DNA of 64,000 nt from Conoideocrella luteorostrata (lineage: Eukaryota; Ascomycota; Sordariomycetes; Hypocreales; Clavicipitaceae): NCBI GenBank assembly GCA_032433595.1, contig JASWJB010000011.1:1-64000 (forward strand). Reading direction: 5' to 3'. The position numbers were made by a program, and so were the translations under genes. Positions 48,529 to 60,820 of this stretch are shown here, one piece after another (positions within the stretch are counted from its first letter, which is position 1; each line of letters opens with the position of its first letter). Below the pieces are notes generated by a model. That model did not search any database, was not told the origin of the DNA, and saw only the letters and a program-made list of their open reading frames with translations.

Positions 48529-48711
48529 ACTTCAACATCTTGGTGTTACAATCATATTTCTACTATCAGCGAAATAACTATACAGTTGCAGAGAAAGGGG
48601 TATCCCTATAACAAAACTACAATACCGTTACCGCGCAACGCAAATGCTCAACAAATATGGATTACTGCTGCAATGAAGACTCGGTCCGAAGTTCAAGCAG
48701 ATTCATCCTGC

Positions 48712-51700
48712 CTAGGCTGAATCCCTCGTCCAGTTTGCAGCCTTCGAACTATCTGCCTTTTGACTCAAAGCCCTATTCAAGCAACCATAATGAACTACGG
48801 TGTTGTCGGGCAAGACAGCAACAACACTTCCGCCGATTCTCATCCCCCCACCTAATTTCTTATGGCAAACGAAACAATGGCGTTCGTCGGTAATGGTGAC
48901 GTGCCGGTTACGGCCACCTTGACCGTTGGGTACATTGTCACCAATATTCAAGCGAGCTGCAATCGCGATTTGTTCTGTCTTTCGAAGCCCGGCGACGACG
49001 CGAGTCTCGTTAACCAGGCTATTGGCTGAACGGATGCGGCCGCGGAAGTATGCTTCCAGAGAATTGACGGGAAGGTCGTCTGGAATCAAACCCAATGTTG
49101 ATGTTGCCGGTAATCGGGAGCCATGTTTGCATAGAAGGTCTAGAGCCGGAGCCAATTGCACCTGGTGAGGTGCAGGTGGCTTTAAATAGAGTGATAGTAA
49201 AATATGATAGATTGATTGCGCAGGATCATCTGTATCAATTGTAGCGCTATCCTTGGAATTAGACGGCGATGTTAATGTTGTATCTTGTGACTTGTGAACT
49301 CTGTTGCAATATCTGTATCAAAAGTTGGATTAGAAAAGTGCAGGACTGGAACCTGTGTTCTACTTTGTCTACTTACTCTTCAGCCTTGGCACAGTCATTC
49401 ATCTTGAACACAAATATCTCCAATGCTTTCCTGTATTGACCCCTGTTGCTCAGAATGACAGCTTGTGCCTCATAAAATGACGAATCTAGAAGCATGTTAG
49501 TATCCATATCCACGTAGTTTCTAATCATGAGGTTCTTCATCATACCGTCCTCAGGTATCATTTCTAAAGCTTTCGTCAAACTGTATACCTGACGCGAATC
49601 GCGAAGAAACGTGACAAATTTCGTCATAATCTCGTCCCATTCTTTGCCCTTACTCATTTTCTTGAGGCATCTGACATAAAGTTCAACCAGACGATTATGG
49701 AAGTCATGGGTCATATCGTCCAGCTCATTGATGATGTGTTCCAAATACTGTCTTTCAAACGTCTCATCCAGGTTGTGAAGAAAGATAACAACTTTTTCGC
49801 GGGGTAGCGTTTCCGCATTTTCCGTGTCGCCCGTGAAGATCTCCATGGCATAGGCAGGGTTGCTCTTCAGGGCCCAGCCGGCATGTTCAAAGATGAGATT
49901 TATTTCTGAAGGCGGTAGATTTTGTAAATATTGGATTGTGCGATCAGGTCCGTGTAAGCTCGGCGCTGTGTCATCCGGCTTTACGGGAGACCCAAATCTA
50001 TGGAGAAGATGTAAAGCCTGCTTATGCAGCCTTTTGCCATAAAAGAAATCGACGAGCTCAATGTATCTATTATGCTCTAGCAATGCCTCATTCACAACAT
50101 CTGGGTCGCAGAAATTGGGGATGCGGAAAAGAGAGCTGGCTAGTGATGGGTTTGAGAACATATAAGCACGGAAGAGGGTTGTGTCAACCAAGCGGAAAGT
50201 ATGGAGCAGCTCTTCTTCGAGTTTCTGTTCCGATTCCGTTTGGGTTGTTCTCAAAAATCGCTCCGCAGCTTCTTCAAATGACGCCTGCCTCTCTCCCTGA
50301 TCCCTTAACTTCCCACTGACCGGATCAATGTATCGTTGAAGCCGGGCTCTTGTTCCAGCAAGATAGCTATTTAGTTCCGAAACAGCAGTCATCAGGTCAT
50401 CACCCTCAAGACGCTTATCCTCGCTGGGTTGGCGCTCTTTAATGCTCTGTGCATCATCCGCCTCGACGGCACTCTTCTTTGGCACGTTGGATGCACCCTC
50501 GGGAGCAGTCTTCTTATGACCGCCCAGAAACAATTTTGCAAATCCGCTTCCCATAGTAGACGTGGCAGAGACATCGACAACGCCACTGTTTTGGCTGTTT
50601 CGACTCTCACCATTCTCTGCCTTGGAAGCCTTTCCCTCGACACCCTCGTGTTGTGCAGATTCTGTCTCTTGCGAAGAGCTCCCTGATATGTTGGGAGGAA
50701 ACAACCGTAACACCCTCTCGGGGGGAGCGTGGACATCGTCCTCATTCATTAGATCCATTGCTTGGCGATATTTTTTCTTCTTGAACAGCATCTCTGCCTT
50801 AAGCATCCTCACTTCTCGCAGCGTCTCGGTCTTTCGGGTTAAGAGTGCATCTTCCAACATAACAAGGACGCTAATCGCTTCATCGAAATTTCCGACCTGG
50901 ATGAGTTCTTCAACTTGAGAATCGTAATCTGTGGCACCCATCTTCCAAACACAACGATCGCTCGAAATATGAAACCCCTTTCCAGCATGGGCTAGGCTAA
51001 CAGTGGGTGGAGGAATATGAAGCTGCGCGGCCCCTGGAAGCGAAATGCTCTGCATTAAGGATAATGTATCAGGGTTCCGAACTTCTAGAGAACCTTTGGC
51101 AGGAGGTTGCAGTGCCAAGATATAAGGATACGAGTAACCGATGGATTCCGGGGCTAATGACCATGGGATTTGTCGCTTCTCAATCGGCTTCCCATCGTCG
51201 TCAATGAACAAAGTATTGATGTCTTTCGCAAGAAGCATCTGGCCATCAGAAAGCTTTGCCGCCAGCGGCCTCGGCGTGTATCCTCCTAGGCCCATGTAGC
51301 CCATTCCAGCCGTACTAACAGCACCAAATCGACTTCCTGACCCATTGGGCCCGACAGCACCTGGTCCAACAACTTCGACAACCTCTTGAGTAAGCACATC
51401 GACCACCACGTAACCGCTGTTCATTCCACACACCAGTTTCGTAGCATTCGCCCAAGTGATTGATCGAATGGATTCGGATAGAACAACCTCAGAAACATGT
51501 TCGTTAAGCTCACATTCATGCCAATTCCACAAGAGAAGTCGTCTTTTTACTGCGACTGCTAGCCTACTGATGATTTCGGGGATGCCACTGTCTGGATCCT
51601 TGACAATGTTCGACGTCACTGCAAAGCAAGAGGCATTTTTCGTTCTACTCAGGGTTTCTATATGATCGTAATCTTGCAAATCGTGAAAGGAGATGTAGTA

Positions 51701-52121
51701 ATTCGACAGAGATACGATGATATTTGCCTCCTTCACGATGGCAAGCTGATCGATGGCACGCGTTGAGAACTTCTCTATTTCACGTAGTAGGTCTGTCGGC
51801 TTCCCTGAGGATCGCGAAGCGGGTTGATCGCCATTTTGCGACGAGGATATGCTTCGATGTTCTTGGTTGATCGTTGATGGCGAGTCGCCTTGTTGCTGTG
51901 AGGGTAGCTCATTCAATCTATAGACGCGCAAAGATCCGCTGTTGAGTCCAACAAGAATACGATCGCCTGAAGGTAAGGGTCAGTTAAGATGTAAGTAATT
52001 TCGAACTCAAGTAATTTTCTGCGGTGATTCATATCGTACCATGCGCTAAGATGGTCTCGATCTTCGCCTTGTCTCGTTGTCGGAGCTCGATAATTGGACG
52101 AGCAGTGAATGCGGAGAGCAT
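48712..52121 (-). CDS. VPS39: Vacuolar sorting protein 39 (Vam6/Vps39), HOPS subunit
   Basis: Three minus-strand exons (52121-52040, 51966-49377, 49312-48712) give 3273 nt and 1090 residues. The N-terminal third is a citron-homology (CNH) beta-propeller: MLSAFTARPIIELR, GDRILVGLNSGSLRVYRL, IRSITWANATKLVCGMNSGY. Helical clathrin-type repeats follow, with LLHRFGSP and FEHAGWALKSNPAYAMEIF, then QYLEHIINELDDMTHDFHNR. The C terminus has the Vps39-type domain with the zinc-binding-like pairs HCFVCHKKLG and VVHYGCL. Family knowledge: in HOPS it tethers vacuole/late-endosome membranes through Rab7/Ypt7 and also forms vacuole-mitochondria contacts. Length is close to that usual for fungal Vps39. An acidic, Ser-rich insert lies at about residues 450-560. 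Confidence 0.95.
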
Positions 52122-52718
52122 GGCGCCAGTTGGCAAGCTGAAGGCTTGCGAGGTTATGGTAAAGCCAAGAGCATCAGACCCTGAGCAGTGAAAGTGTCAC
52201 CTGCAGCTTCTGGACAAGATTGCGCATGCGCGCGTGTATCACGAGCGAATGGTTGGAGCTTCGCAGAGTCGAAGAACGCTGCCGTCAATGTAGCTGCCGT
52301 GTGGGCTTGGCCTTGCGCATCAGTTACTTAGCTACTCCGTACCTGGAGGAACCACTCCGTAAGTATAGACCCTTTCAGGTTAGGTTACGGAGTACTTATG
52401 GAGTTACAACGACGTCAGCGCGCAAGCAGACAACACTAAAATGTAGTGGACTCTCGGTCAATACGGAGTATACACTGTGTAAATAGCCTCGTCGCAACGG
52501 CCATCACACAGTGAAAATTGGAATGCCGTCATGCTACTCAAGGGCTGGATACCAACAGAATTCTCTCGTCCTGTACATCTGAGTAAAGTAGGGGAGATTA
52601 TTGGAATTATTGAACAAGTCTAGTTTCGCAACTATGCATCCATTACACCTTACTTATTTTGCTATGTGCTAAAATATGAATTCCTTCCCAGTATACGATT
52701 CTGAACCGAAGCGTCATG
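52122..52718. other. Intergenic with TACGGAGTA copies
   Basis: About 0.6 kb between the VPS39 start and the phosphate transporter stop. It carries 9-mer copies at 52333-52341, 52386-52394 and 52462-52470. Confidence 0.6.
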
Positions 52719-55491
52719 CTAATCCAAGCCTGCCACCTGCATAATTCCGTACCCGAGTGTAATGACAACGATTAGAGTAAGGATACTGCTTGGAATGCCA
52801 CGGCTGATGAAATGTTTGACTCTGAGATACCTTTGACCAGTGGCATCTTCCTTCATGATGGCGGCTGCGTGTAGTTAGCTCAAGTTCGAGAATAAACAAA
52901 ACAAACACTTACTCATATTGGGAAAGCCGCTGGTTGGCAAACCCATGGCGGCGCTGCACATCAGCACGCCGCCCATGACCAAAAGGTTTGGGTGAGGCTG
53001 ATCCATTGACATGCCGACATCAAAGACGAGGGGTAAGAAGATGAGCGCAGCAACGGTATGGCTGATGAATGTCGCGATAACCAAGATTAGTGACGAAAAC
53101 ACTACCAAAACAACGTATAGGCTCATGCCCTCGACGTTCTTGGATACAACTTCTGCAACCTCATGAAGAAGGCCGGAAGATCGTACGGCTTTGCCTAGAG
53201 ACAGGCCACCTGCAGCTAGGATAATAATTGTCCATGGGAAATTATTAAAATCTTCCTTTGTCAGAATTCCAATACCGAAAAAAAGCACGATGGGGATAAT
53301 GGCTATCACGCCCATATCACCAAAGATATGGTCCATTTGATGGCTTGCACACCATAATCCAATGGTGATAATTGTCACAACGGTTACAAACCATTGCACA
53401 GCAGTAAACCGCTCCTTTAAGGGGCGAATTGGCGCAATGACTGTCCCTCTGCCTGGTTGGAAAGTCACAAGCAGGAGCATCCATATCAGAACGATGGAGA
53501 CGGCGCCAACGGGGATGACAATGAAGAACCACTGTAGCCACGTTGGCTCTGGCTTCATGATTCCCATGGCCACCACATTTTGAGGAGAAGCAATTGGTGA
53601 AAGCATACCGCCTATGTTGGAGGCTAGAGCAATACCAATGATTACTGCTTTTGACATGTTTGAGTCTGACGGCAGGGTTCGGAGCATCGGCTGGGGATAT
53701 TATTAGTGGATCAGTTCATTATGATTTCAATGGGAATGTGGACGTGCCTCAATGATGGAATAGCACAGTACAGGGGCAGCAACATTGCTGATTAACATTG
53801 ATGCAAACGCAGCCACAAACATGTTAGCCACTAGAACCGTCCTTGGCTGCGTGCCGGCCTTGCTGAGAATAAGGGTTGCGAGCCGCTTGTCTATTTTGCA
53901 TTTGGAGAGAGCAGCTGCCAGAGTAAAGCCACCGAGCAACAACATGATGACCGGACTCCACATGGCTGCGAAGATTGCATTTGTGGCTTCTTTAGCACCA
54001 AGACGCTTGCGCTTGAGGCTATTCTCGTCGCACACAACTCGTAGTACAACAGAGAGGAACGGGATGAGAAGTGACGTCACGAACAGAGGAATTGTCTGCA
54101 AAGATACCGTTAGTGGCTGAGAAGGATGGAGTTCATCAGTGATAGTGGGTACCTCAGTTGCCCATAGCAAACTGACAAAGACCAGCATTGCCAGGCAGTT
54201 TTGCTCTTCAGGCTTGTCCAAGATGGGGATAGCAAGGAGAACACAGAAGGCGGCGATAGAGCCTAGGAGAGTCAGCATGGATGTTCCAGCCAACCAAGAA
54301 GGCAGAGACAGTCGACCCAGTGGGGTTTTGAACCCCTTTGTCGCTATAGCCTCATCGTCATCACCTTGCAGTCGCTTCGGTACTGCGGTCTGATCTTGAC
54401 CAAGAAACGATTGACCGAACCGAGCGGCTTCGGCGCGCCGCTCGATGCCGATGAGATCTCGCCACACAGTGTTGCGCTCCCACACGACATGCTCTCTTAG
54501 GTGAGATCTTAGGTCTTTCTTTGCTAGTTCACGGTCGCCTCCTGTGACGACGTCCGTGTAGGCATTTTCCATCTTTTCGATATTGCCCTCAACGACCTTC
54601 TTCGTCTCGTCCTTAAACGGATACGCTGTGTCGACATGAGCTTTCATATAGGAGCTCTTGAGCTCTTTGTCCAATATCTTGTCGAACTTTTTGAGGACCT
54701 TGGTGAAGCCAGTCTTATTTAACTGAGCATAGGATTTGAGTTCGCAAAGCTGAACATAGAGGCTGATAATTCGTTTCTTCGACATGATACCACCAGATAG
54801 AAGTCCCGAGGAAAACATAAAGGATTGGTCACCATAGTCATCAAATGTGCTGAGTCTGCGTGTAGAGCGGCCCACATCTGACATAGCAGCCATTTCACTC
54901 GTGTGTTGGCCGATGTTCGCAATTGTTCTCCGCCGACCAGCGTTACTTCTGGATTTATTAAGTCCAGTTGTCTCATCGTCGTCGCTGGCGCTGTCGTCTA
55001 TATCGTCGTCAGAGCCTGGGCCAGCAGAACTGGCTCGGCGTAAAGGCAAGCGGTGTCCGTCTCCTGACGACATGCGTCGCAAATCAGTTCCATCTAGCGA
55101 CGGCCTTTCCCCAATATCGCGAACAAGCTGGGCAACCTCGTCCAGAAGTTCTCCTTCTTTAGAGACGTAAAAGGAGCATATTTTCTCAAGCTCGACGCCA
55201 AGACTTCTGCTGAATACCTCTGTTGGATCTTCGCTGGATATGAGCGGCCGAGATTCCGAGTCGCCGGCTCGTGCCTGGTGCGCAGTTTTTTCGAGTTGAT
55301 AAATTCTATCAGGGGCAGTTAGTCGTGTGTGAGCAATGCAAAGTGTTGTCGGGTTCTGCGCCGGGGGAACGAAGAATGGCTGAGATTTTCGGTAAGCCAG
55401 ACACGTACAGCTTCTTGAGGTTGCTATAGGCAATATAATGGCTGCTCCAATCCGGAACAGCATTGAACTGAATGCTGTGAGAGAACTTCAT
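52719..55491 (-). CDS. SPX-domain low-affinity phosphate transporter (Pho87/90/91 type)
   Basis: Five minus-strand exons: 55491-55409, 55305-54153, 54095-53748, 53690-52913 and 52864-52719. They total 2508 nt and 835 residues. The start MKFSHSIQFNAVPDWSSHYI is the classic SPX N terminus, followed by LEKICSFYVSKEGELL and later SYAQLNKTGFTKVLKKFDK. The C-terminal half is a SLC13/DASS permease with about ten membrane segments and motifs WATETIPLFVTSLLIPFLSV, SNVAAPVLCYSII, NIGGMLSPIASPQN and TSGFPNMTAIM. Family knowledge: SPX domains sense inositol pyrophosphates; Pho91 works at the vacuole, Pho87/90 at the plasma membrane. I cannot separate these here. Intron 3 appears to use a GC donor. The frame is open upstream to an ATG at 55797, but the canonical SPX start favours 55491. 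Confidence 0.93.
53691..53747 (-). other. Probable GC-AG intron in the phosphate transporter
   Basis: On the coding strand the exon ends ATT GAG and the intron begins GCACGT, ending CCCCAG. This joins SIIE to PMLRTLPSD in phase 0. No nearby GT donor keeps the frame: the GT four bases into the intron and the GT upstream both shift it. Confidence 0.75.
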
Positions 55492-56176
55492 GTCGTCTTG
55501 TGTTTCAAGCCACTCGCGCTTACGGTCCTGTTTCTCTTGTCTACGAATTTGTACCTCTCTGGTGTCTCTGTGGGCCTTGATCTGACTGTAATCGGCAAGT
55601 TCGAAAGTATCGTTCCCAGTTTCCGGCTGCGCGACGACGAGGCTGCCTGAATCAGTATAAGCGCTCCCTCCTCCTTCGCGACAGCTGGTTGAGGTCGGAG
55701 AGTTTATCGTGTTCTGGATAGCGGAGGCAGTGCCGGGAACAGAGGAGGGATTCTCGGGTCGAGAGGAGGTCGGAATTGTGGAAGCTGGTTGGAACAACGG
55801 CCGAATGGGAGGTATTTATGGAGCGTCTGGTCGTGCAGTCCAAGAGGTTTAACAACAAGCCAGGTAGTCAGTCGTCAGGAAAGCGAGTCCCAAGTAGTCT
55901 GCCGTAACAACCATAGGTACTCCGTACTCACTATTACTAGTAAGCTGTCGCGCGACAATCCATAAAAATAGCCATCCAACCTGGCCTGACAGTCGGGTTT
56001 CATCCTCCAAGAGCCTTGTCGGAGAATGGGGAAATTCAATCGACCTAATTGGTGAAATCTACCATCTGCAAAATAGCCTGGTGACTTTTGGAGAAGAGCT
56101 GGTTGGCCAATGCCGTTCAAGCTTTTGGACATGTGTGGGGTTCCTGCCTGCCAAATGGACAGAAACACTCCATAAC

Positions 56177-56214
56177 TACTCCGTACTCCATACGGAGTAG
56201 GGAGTAGGGAGTAG
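56177..56214. repeat. Clustered 9-mer copies and GGGAGTA repeats
   Basis: TACTCCGTA and TACGGAGTA flank a short spacer and run into two GGGAGTA units, making an imperfect inverted and tandem repeat cluster. Confidence 0.8.
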
Positions 56215-57853
56215 TCGATTAATAAGTATTAAGACACCAAGCTGATCCTAGATGAGCCACGGGTCGACTTTTGGGGTCATATGGTGCTGTTCCGTAGTTG
56301 TTGGATGCAAATTTTGGCGGATGAAGAATGATAGTTGATATCATAGCGGCTGGATAAGGCACTGTTGAGTACGGAGTAGGTAATGATATTCTTAGGAAGG
56401 GATACACGTGTGATACTACTTTGCCTCTACACCTATCAAACAAGACTGTGTGCAGCATTGACCTCCTGCTACCACGCCTCTGCCCTACTGTGTAATTTAT
56501 ATCACCTTCACTTACATAAATTGCGCATCTGTGCAACCACATATTGATTCATTATCAGAATACCCCGTACCCGATCCTCATTACGCTGTATGTGCTTTGA
56601 ATGTCGCCTGCACGATTCGAGGCACCTACCTTCCACTACACCTGCATCTTCATCTGCAGGAGGCCTATATCAACGACACACGGTAACATAATGATCCAGA
56701 CCCTTGCTGGACAAGAGACAAGACTGCTCTATTTTTCCTTCAACGAAGCTGTTCTTATCAGCTTTATGCCCCCTTTTTTTCAGCTTAAGGTTCGTTGCAT
56801 TTTTGAGCCCTTTCAGCTTTTCGTGAAGCTTTATTGCCCGAGCTTCTAGTTCAGGCTTCGATTATTCAAGCAAATGTCTTCATCCCGCTCCGTCGTAGCA
56901 GTTGACTTGGTGTCTGGCTTGGCCATAGTACTACTGGAATCACACCAGCAGCTATACTAATTAGCTTGCGAAAGTGTGCTATACCTGTTAACTTGGGAAT
57001 CCCGGTATTTATTACGTAAATCTAATAGATGCCCTAAAGAGTTATTTGCTGCCAAAAAGAATTAATAAGAATTCTAGGCTCTAGACAACTTATTATTTAT
57101 AGTGTGTGGTTTAAGGTTAGTATTTTTGTGTGAGCGTGGGATCGAAGACGCACGCTATGGTCTGACGGTCTGACGCAAGTGAAGTGGAACTATTGGTCAA
57201 TGTTCTCTGGCAGGGTATAGTCGACATCTGATGTGCGATTATATTATAAGATAAGTCTGTGAGGGACAACCAAAAAAAATGATCGGCATGATCATTCGAA
57301 TACAATTCCCCAATCTAACTCACTATGCTACATTTCTCTTCTCTTCCTTCTCTTATCTCTTTCTTCAGAACACGTGACGTGTGACTACTGATTACGACGC
57401 TCATGAAAACATTGAAGACTTTGACAACGCTCATAGTGCTTCTCCGGCTGTCATAGCTCAAGGTCAAAAACGAAACCAGAACCAAGCTCGTGATAATCTC
57501 GCGACATGCTTGTTTCATGAGAACTTCGCTTTTTGTCTAAATATAGCTCTTCATCTTCTAACAACTCAATGCCATTTCTTCTTCAACCACATACATATTG
57601 TGGTATCATCTCCGGGAGGCTTGAACTGTTCTTCATGGTACAAATCCCGTCTCTCAATCCGCAATACATGTCCTCCTGCTTGCGTAACACCGCAGCTGTT
57701 CATGACGTAATCTTGATCCTTGTGGAATTTACAATAGAGAAATTATGTCGGTGACATTCCTCGCAAATGAGCTGTTCAATGTCCAAGATCCAGCTACCTG
57801 AGTACTCTATTCAGGCTGTCAACTCATCTTGGTTGGCTGCATCTAGCTTTAAG

Positions 57854-57928
57854 TAAAGAGGCTGGGAGAAGCCGCTACAATAAACCGAGCGACACTTAGC
57901 TTTACCATAGCTTCTCCGAGCCTCTTTA
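57854..57928. repeat. Inverted repeat with 19-bp arms (fold-back or MITE-like)
   Basis: Left arm TAAAGAGGCTGGGAGAAGC (57854-57872) pairs with right arm GCTTCTCCGAGCCTCTTTA (57910-57928) with one mismatch across a 37-nt loop. It is not next to a gene stop, so an ordinary terminator role is unlikely. Confidence 0.8.
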
Positions 57929-58379
57929 TCTATATCAGAACAAGATAAAACGAGATGAGTGGATAGCCTGGGTAGAGTAATTAGATGGCCGAGTCTCGGA
58001 CATCTTTTTCATTCTGCTAAAACTTCCCCGCAATGGGTTGTGTTGGGTTATGTAAAGCCTCCTCCAGCTTTGTATTGTCGGTGACCAGTTAAGTTCCACC
58101 ATTAATTATTTTGCACGACTGGGAATATCTCTAGTCGTTAAGTGGTATGACGAAACTTAATGGGGTCGATCGATATGGTTCTGTGGAATACAACTTACCC
58201 AGTTTTATTGAAGAAATAAAAGGACTAATAACTCGGTTGGAAAGATACGAGTGGTTCGGTCATCTTGAGTTCTTGAGTCTGCCATGAGGGGTCTCATGAA
58301 AAAGATGCAGTAACTTCCTGTGCTTGCACAGCGTCTGTTAATACACATTTCAAGCCATCAGTACACGGTGAGCCATTGG

Positions 58380-58949
58380 TATAATGTAAGCTGTAAAACA
58401 GTGACTAACGGAATACTGTTTTGCTCACTACATGCGAAAATGAAGCAGAACCAAAGATTTTAAATTTCATGACGTCCGCATCTACTGCAATGCATTGATC
58501 CGGTACAACAGGGTTTTCTCCACAACTTCTCCATGCCGGCCCTTCTCAAGAGCCATTCCGTAACAAGGGCAACACCTGCTCTCTGATCGTACGCAGCCCG
58601 ATGCGTGATTCAAATGGCTGGTACCTCGCCTCCTCGAAGAGATCGCCGACTTTCATTATTAAGAGAACTAGTGCCCTTGCTGAAGACCAGAGCATAAGGT
58701 TCTCAAAACACTGTGTGAGCAGTAGCTAGTCGTTGCCGCTGACACTCCGATAAACGCGGGCCACTGCTGCAACCGCCAGCAAAGTGCTGCAGTGGTGTCC
58801 TGGGCATTCAACAATCGTCAAGCTTCTCTAATCTCCCCATCCGCTTGCTTTATGACGCGGTGTAGCGCCCGAACCTGCGGGTACATGATATCTCGCAAGA
58901 AATAATCGTAGAATGCTGCGACACTGTTGTTCCTGAAGGCAGTCCCTTC
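58380..58949 (-). pseudogene. Decayed minus-strand gene, unknown function
   Basis: Read on the minus strand, 58949-58818 encodes FRNNSVAAFYDYFLRDIMYP and then VRALHRVIKQADGEIREA before a stop. In a second frame 58656-58546 encodes MKVGDLFEEARYQPFESRIG and LRTIREQVLPLLRNGS. A TGA stop follows, and the same frame goes on as EGPAWRSCGENPVVPDQ and CIAVDADVMKFKIFGSASF before the next stop. The TGA could come from CGA by one C-to-T change. The VPD..IAVDAD..KF pattern vaguely recalls the end of fungal SERAC1-like hydrolases, but this is weak. More coding-like sequence (KQRKFIDADLETKYSDEY, then SCKICTSSF) lies upstream at about 59215-59060. Confidence 0.45.
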
Positions 58950-59714
58950 TTAGGCAAAGATGCCTCGACCATTATGATCTACAGTTCCACTTGTGTAGCT
59001 GCACATTCGTCGAACGAGCGATAGTTTCATCGACTTGCCTAGCTACTGATGATCCAACCAAGTCACTGAGTTGATCTGCTTGAATGACGAAGTGCATATT
59101 TTGCAAGATAGATACTCGTCGCTGTACTTTGTTTCCAAATCAGCATCAATAAATTTTCTCTGCTTGGACAACTTGAACAGATTAATTTCATCCTTATCAG
59201 CTAATGAAATTATGAGCAAGGTAAAGTTTACTCTCAGGCCTGAGCAAACCGCGGTTCTTGGCGAAGGCGGTGACTATGACGTGCTTCGATGGCGGTAAAC
59301 CACGGAACTGGTTTGGCCGATCTTGGCAATCGATTTTCTGGGCGAGCAAGAAGTTCAATCGGTTCTAATGATGGCCAACCAAAAGTGTTGGGGAAATGGT
59401 AGGCCGCCTAATACTATTAAAGAGGGAAACAAGGCGTATACAAGTCTTGTCTTTGTATCTGCTGGAGCTGTCCTGGCATGGTGCTTGGTGACAAGGAGGC
59501 AAGACCAGAAGGCTAACATCACCCTACTCGTACCAGTACACATACACAAGAAAAAACATAACAAGCTGGGTATGAAGTACCCGATCCCGAGAATCCACTT
59601 AGCATCGCAGCCGAATGTGCAATACGTGATACTTGTGCCTGCAGCGGGCTTCTTCCAGAGCAGAATCTCACCGCCTTTTTTCTGTATCTTAACACTAACT
59701 ATATATTTGCAATA

Positions 59715-59730
59715 TACGGAGTACTCCGTA
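59715..59730. repeat. Perfect palindrome TACGGAGTACTCCGTA
   Basis: Same 16-bp palindrome as at 27275-27290, in intergenic DNA 1.1 kb upstream of the FAD oxidoreductase gene. Confidence 0.9.
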
Positions 59731-60820
59731 GCACATCATAATACATCACGAATTTCATCCACTAATAGTCGAACAAATTAACAAATTAAACCAAAGTAGA
59801 GAGAGGTGGAAAATTGATCCCCACTTTGCACTAGCCCATTTAAGAAGCACAGCGGGAGGGAATCTACGCTTCTCCTGTTTGCCCTCACCTTGCTTAATCG
59901 CAAATCTCAGGCAAAGCCCCGCTTTTCCTGACAATTGGAGAAAGAGGAAACCACAGGTAGTGGGCGTGGGTGGCTAGAGAAAAGCGCGCCAGTTGACAGA
60001 GAATAACAGTCGTGACGTTGGGCTGCTGGACGGGGAAGAGGGTGTGTGTGGAGGAAAGCAAGAAGGAGGGAGGGCTAGCTCGGATCAGATAATTCTCTCA
60101 TCGCCACATAGTTCCTCGAGTTTGGTAGTTAGTAACACCAACCCTAGACATAGCGTGCTAGCAAAATAACCGGCTCAAAAACCGCTGCTCGAAGAAATCC
60201 CAGATATTGCATCAGGTTAGGGTTTGGGAGCTAGTCAGCACTAAATCCCTCAGACCACATCTTGTTAGATGTTGCGATTCCGTGTTTCAGCACAAGTGAA
60301 CTATTGCACGGAGTGGCTCTCATGCCCACATTTTTGCCATGGCTGGTCAGCCACCGAGGAGCGCTAGCAGGATCTGATAAGCAAAGGTCAACGTCAAGAC
60401 CCATACCCAGTGATGTACTGGTATTGGTACCGCTGCCATACTGTCTGGACTTGGTGAGCAGCTCGGTTTTGTGTCTTTCGAGCGCATCTTGGCACCCACA
60501 AATCCGATGTTCCGGTATGACATGGAAACATGTAACCGTAAGTAGCCGTTAGGCTGTGAGCTGGGCCACTGAATAAGGTAAAAGTGACAATGAAGTTCTT
60601 TATTAGACTGCGCTTATCAATCAGATCCTGTCGACCGACATGCCAACCCCTCATCGGTTTTGAATTTGCCTTGTAGCTCCGTGCTAACGCTGCACTTGCG
60701 ATGCCGGCTATGCAGAAACTGGCAAACTTGTTGCTGTCCTGCCTCCTGGATTAAAGTTGTTCTTAATCTCGGCTGCTCTGTCTTCTAAGTCCCCTTTGCG
60801 CCTCCGGTGACGTTGATTCC

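Larger units (their letters stand above)
55492..60820. other. Long gene-poor region
   Basis: About 5.3 kb without an intact gene. It contains TACGGAGTA copies (55918-55926, 56177-56199, 56370-56378, 59715-59730), GGGAGTA tandem units after 56195, a strong hairpin (57854-57928) and a decayed minus-strand gene (58949-58380). The first 300 bases are an open in-frame extension of the transporter, taken here as leader. Confidence 0.6.

Noticed and set aside
55492..55797. N-terminal extension of the phosphate transporter from ATG 55797
   Set aside because: It is in frame and open, but the SPX domain classically begins at the MKFSHS Met; the extra part is Ser/Thr-rich and not needed by the family.
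59323..59781. 152-residue plus-strand open frame
   Set aside because: No recognisable domain, mixed composition, and it runs through a TACGGAGTACTCCGTA palindrome that elsewhere is strictly intergenic.
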